From contig NC_083516.1 of NCBI RefSeq assembly GCF_032362555.1, forward strand, positions 1,265,001 through 1,329,000: a DNA stretch of 64,000 bases, written 5' to 3'. This stretch comes from Amyelois transitella. Its lineage: Eukaryota > Arthropoda > Insecta > Lepidoptera > Pyralidae. Position 1 is the first letter of the stretch, and every line of letters begins with the position of its first letter. Position numbers and translations under genes: made by a program. The notes beneath the pieces were generated by a model. The model had not been told where the DNA came from. It searched no databases and saw only the letters and a program-made list of their open reading frames with translations. Shown in pieces: positions 61,201 through 64,000 of the stretch.

Positions 61201-64000
61201 GACAGAGCCAACAGTATTAACAAGACTGATTGGCCGCGTTCAGCTGTGTGGCTTAATAATAGAGTTGAGATTCAAATAGTGACAGGTTGCTAGCCCATCG
61301 CCTAAAAAAAGAATCCCATGTTTATAAGCCTATCCCTTAGTCGCATTTTACCTTTTGACATCCTTGGGAAAGAGATGGAGTGGTCCTATTCTTTGTTGTA
61401 TTGGTGCCGGAAACCACACGGTTAATTTTAACTTATTTTTGTGAAAAATGGTCACCCTTCCATATGGCAAGGAAAGTATTATTGTTTATAAGCCTAGCCC
61501 GCGTCAAACTATAATTCCCGTTGGAATATTCATTCAGAAGAAAGTAGACTATGTATGACCTCAGATATTAAAAGATATTCATACACAATTTCCTAAAAAT
61601 CGGTCCAGCAGTTGATCTGAAAGTATAACAAAGTATGGGTAACTGTTTGACTACAATCTATCTTACATTTAAAACGGTGTATTACAAAGACATCATAACA
61701 ATCAAATGACCATCATCTATTGCACAATTTAGAGGCTTCAAAAACTTTGTCAACAATGCATGGTTCCCATAAAAAATGTATGTAATGACAGTTGGCCAAT
61801 AATATACCTAAAACGGTTGCTCTATTTCGTCCGAGCCAATCTCGTGGGAAAATGCACCATTTTGTGTGTGCACTAAGCCTTAATACTGATCCCACGATGT
61901 GTGGTTATATTGTATTTTCATGGTTTTTCTATTAAGAAACCGGCGGCGATAAGATGTCGCTGGTTGCTTCATTTGTGATACGATCGATTCCAAAAGTCTG
62001 TAGGATATCCTATCCATAAAAAATATATATATATTTTTTATGCCTTAAAAATACTTAAAAATTAAAGATTTAAGTGATTTTTTTCAGACATGTGCCGATT
62101 GAGAATTTTCATAATTTATTTCTTTGTTATTGTATTATTTGTACCTCATGGTAATTAATGGTACCTATTCCTGTCTATAGAAGCACAAATTATAAGCAAA
62201 CCGCCAGGAAATTTATGCAAAGGTGTCTAATAATTGACTGGACTATTACATTAGTGTCGTGTGGTTCCCGGCACCAATAAAAAAAAGAATAGGACCACTC
62301 CATCTCTTTCCCATGGATGTCGTAAAAGGCGACGAAGGGATAGGCTTATAAACTTGCGATTGTTCTCTTAGGCGATGGGCTAGCAACCTGTCACTATTTG
62401 AATCTCAATTCTAACATTATGCCAAACAGCTGAACGTGGCTTATCAGTATTTTCAAGGCTGTTGGTTCTGTCTATCCCTCAAGATATATAGACGTGATTA
62501 TATGTATGTACTATTACAATAAAAAGGTAGGTAGTATTTTTAAAGGACTAAAAAATGCCAACGACAAAAGGGAAATGAAAGTAGCTATAATAATCTGAAC
62601 TAAAAACATTTTAGCGCTCCAATACAAGTGAAACACTTCACACAAAAAATTGGATCATATAAATCATTGTTTGAACAAATGCGCCTGCACATAGCGTTCA
62701 TTCATCGAATGGGTACAAAATAGTGAGATAACAGACGGATCACTTATCAATTTGTGTTATTTTTTTAATAAATCTAGTTTTGATTATTTTGAGGGTCAAT
62801 ATAAAAAGGTAAAGTTCGTAATTTTGATTGTTTGTTTGTTTGTAAGGTAAAATTTTCATCGTCAAAGATAACTATCTCATATAAATCAAAAATGGCGTGG
62901 CGTATCTTTGGAAATAGTGAATCGATTATGAAAATCCTTTCACCGTAAAGGTTACGGGTTATTTACGGGTGTTATAATATAACGAATTTCAGGAACTACT
63001 GGTTCGAATTGAAAAATTATTTTTGCGTTGAATAGACCATTTATCGAGGAAGGCTTTTGATGCCTTAAATAACTATTCCACGCGGACGGAGTCGCGGGCA
63101 CAGCTAGTTTCTAAATATAAACTAGATCATTTACAATCCACCCTTAAAAATTTCTTAGTTAATATTTATCAAATATATCATTATCAAATATGTATCTCTT
63201 AACTGTTAGCATTTTTCCTATATGGTCTTCGTATGTGCACTGTTTTTTAATTGTAGTGTTGATCGTAACCTTATAATTAACCTTTAATTTTACTACTATG
63301 TAGGTATAGTGTTACTACAATTTGTTATGTGTACTTAAATAAATAAATAAAAGATAGAATGATCTCATATAAAGTTTCAGTTCTATTCTATCTATATTTT
63401 ATTAACTCAATTGGATTTCTCACTGTATGATATTGATTGCATCTGTCATTGCGCCACAGACAAACAATACTTACTAACATACAGCCTTTGCACGGAGTCG
63501 TTTAGCGTCAGATAGGCGACTCAATTGTGAAATCATTTTGACTCATGTTTATTTTTTGTTTTGTGTTGATATCAAGAATTAAGAAGAAGAAATAAGTAAA
63601 TATATAGCCTCCCATTGCAGCACCCGACAGGGTCCTTAATTGTTCCTTTAAAAAAAAAACCATTTATTTCAGGCTACTGCCTATCATCATACAAGAGAAA
63701 AGATAAAATCATTCATATTCACAATAAAATCAATCAAGTTATGTACCCCATTTTAAATCAAATTAATTCACTAGCATCAAAATTTCATTTAGTCAAAATA
63801 AATTAATTCATTATACTCGTAATACGTCAAACATCAATTTGTTAATATCAATTTATTTTATAAACGATGACCTGTATACTGTACATTAAGGATGCAATAA
63901 ATAAATTGAATTTAATTTAATTTAATTTCATTAAAATCACTCCTTCCTACCGGCTTTAGTCCAGGTTGCATCCTCACCATTCACGCTACCAACGTATTTG
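52019..64000 (-). CDS. Ser/Thr-rich chitin-binding (peritrophin-A) protein, 3' part
   Basis: Exons, 5' to 3': 64000-63951 (partial, tentative), 57149-56952, 54933-54685, 54074-53094, 52861-52568, 52212-52019. All join in phase 1 with GT-AG introns, giving about 655 residues to the TGA. The last exon encodes a six-cysteine chitin-binding type-2 (CBM14) domain: IECLDIGNFPHPTSC, KKFISC, WEYVCPKGLSFDP, ICNWSAGLGC. The 981 bp exon is Ser/Thr/Pro-rich and probably O-glycosylated or disordered, with repeats of the type SNSEIPSKVTYPEVPTTSF. Basic runs (SRRRH, RKIARKKVHRK) occur. Likely an extracellular cuticle or matrix protein of the CPAP1 or mucin type; the signal peptide must lie to the right of the window. 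The right-edge exon rests only on frame and donor fit. Confidence 0.78.
53094..54074 (-). CDS. Large low-complexity exon of the chitin-binding gene
   Basis: 981 bp, 326 codons open with no stop, bounded by a CAG acceptor at 54075-54077 and a GTAAGT donor at 53093. Rich in Thr, Ser, Pro and Tyr, with a loose internal repeat (ASNSETPSKLTYPEIPPTTF and ASNSEIPSKVTYPEVPTTSF). Frames on the other strand here are shadows. Confidence 0.82.
54447..54645 (-). repeat. SINE-like family A, internally deleted
   Basis: Missing the central part (gccaaatagct through the caagtttat side). Ends 40 bp from the exon at 54685. It directly follows a family D copy. Confidence 0.8.
54977..55236 (+). repeat. SINE-like family A, full forward copy
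   Basis: Begins cagtgtggttcccggcac 43 bp upstream (minus sense) of the exon starting at 54933; tail (tatg)n. Confidence 0.85.
55385..55800 (-). repeat. Cluster of three broken family A copies
   Basis: Reverse fragments at about 55385-55480, 55495-55620 and 55640-55800, each restarting at a (catacata) tail. This looks like repeated insertion into the tails of earlier copies. Confidence 0.75.
56097..56360 (+). repeat. Family C repeat in chitin-binding gene intron
   Basis: ctagctgtgcccgcgacttc to attagtatagatt. Confidence 0.8.
56615..56848 (-). repeat. SINE-like family A, reverse copy
   Basis: Starts (acatacat) ctt gtccatatccc; 5' end truncated in a T run. Confidence 0.8.
57181..57441 (-). 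repeat. SINE-like family A, full reverse copy
   Basis: Complete, tail at 57181, end ccacacggcac. Lies 31 bp from the 57149 exon boundary. Confidence 0.85.
58615..59280 (-). repeat. 360 bp tandem duplication containing family A plus flank
   Basis: aaaatattgcgtttctata at about 58619 recurs exactly 360 bp later (58979), followed in each copy by the same host flank (agtaagatacctttt) and a reverse family A element with shared private variants (taagcagggaagacagagcc). The duplication therefore post-dates insertion. Confidence 0.85.
59454..59515. repeat. 62 bp perfect palindrome, no loop
   Basis: The family A 5' end (gtgtggttcccggcacc) plus 14 bp is mirrored exactly about 59484/59485, centre ggatatatcc. 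Confidence 0.95.
59865..60065 (+). repeat. SINE-like family A, forward, 3'-truncated
   Basis: Begins gctgtgcggttcccggcac; stops at cagtctt before the gttggctctg part. Confidence 0.8.
61003..61030 (+). repeat. (GGAC)n microsatellite
   Basis: About seven perfect ggac units. Confidence 0.9.
61155..61424 (-). repeat. SINE-like family A, full reverse copy
   Basis: Tail (catacata) at about 61155; ends gccggaaaccacacgg. Confidence 0.85.
62254..62510 (+). repeat. SINE-like family A, full forward copy
   Basis: Complete from gtgtcgtgtggttcccggc to gacgtgattatatgtatgta. Confidence 0.85.

Larger units (their letters stand above)
57150..63950. other. Large repeat-filled intron of the chitin-binding gene
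   Basis: If the right-edge exon is real, this is a 6.8 kb intron. It holds family A copies at about 57181-57441, 58137-58330, 58715-58975, 59070-59270, 59865-60065, 61155-61424 and 62254-62510. It also holds a 62 bp perfect palindrome (59454-59515), a (GGAC)n microsatellite at 61003-61030 and a reverse family C copy at 62990-63110. I see no convincing exon inside it. Confidence 0.5.

Noticed and set aside
61713..61895. 60-codon minus frame as a possible extra exon of the chitin-binding gene
   Set aside because: No acceptor/donor pair in phase 1 and composition unlike the flanking exons.

Overview
This window is animal nuclear DNA, almost certainly from a moth or butterfly. Genes are intron-rich with GT-AG introns. 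Tandem tetranucleotide (catacata) tails end dozens of dispersed SINE-like repeats of the kind common in Lepidoptera. The best matches for the coding exons are conserved animal genes: ksr, exosome RRP40 and RCL1. There are no bacterial-style operons, CRISPR arrays or rRNA/tRNA genes that I could recognise.

Layout, left to right. (1) 1-3277: non-coding with decayed repeats. (2) 3278-3564, minus strand: two small exons giving a signal peptide and the first half of an immunoglobulin domain. This is the 5' end of an Ig-superfamily gene that leaves the window to the left. (3) 4072-35187, plus strand: the complete coding region of kinase suppressor of Ras (ksr) in 18 exons, 829 codons. Every splice junction is in phase. 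Its introns hold a degenerate DIRS retrotransposon (about 18543-23361), a fresh-looking Copia element (27630-32156) and many SINE/LINE pieces. Three tandem arrays abut or contain splice junctions of ksr exons 7, 10 and 16. (4) 35188-39483: 3' UTR and AT-rich intergenic DNA. (5) 39484-40194, minus: intronless exosome subunit RRP40/EXOSC3. (6) 40600-41868, minus: 5'-truncated jockey-type LINE. (7) 42140-46687, minus: full-length CsRn1-like Gypsy element with 223/222 bp LTRs. (8) 46862-50131, plus: RCL1, six exons, 379 aa. (9) 52019-64000, minus: at least six exons of a Ser/Thr-rich secreted protein with a C-terminal chitin-binding (peritrophin-A) domain. Its 5' end lies beyond the right edge.

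The host genes do unrelated jobs: RAS-MAPK scaffolding (ksr), RNA decay (RRP40), 18S rRNA processing (RCL1), cuticle/matrix (chitin-binding protein) and cell-surface recognition (Ig protein). ksr and the Ig gene are divergent with 507 bp between start codons. The Gypsy LTR ends 174 bp upstream of the RCL1 start codon.

The most unusual structure is in ksr. The 3' part of exon 7 (half of the C1 zinc finger) and the 3' part of exon 10 (the FxFP ERK-docking motif) have each been amplified, together with their 5' splice site and the first intronic bases. The result is two arrays of about seven units each carrying repeated donor sites. I know of no described function for such arrays. They need long-read and RNA confirmation before any biological meaning is claimed.
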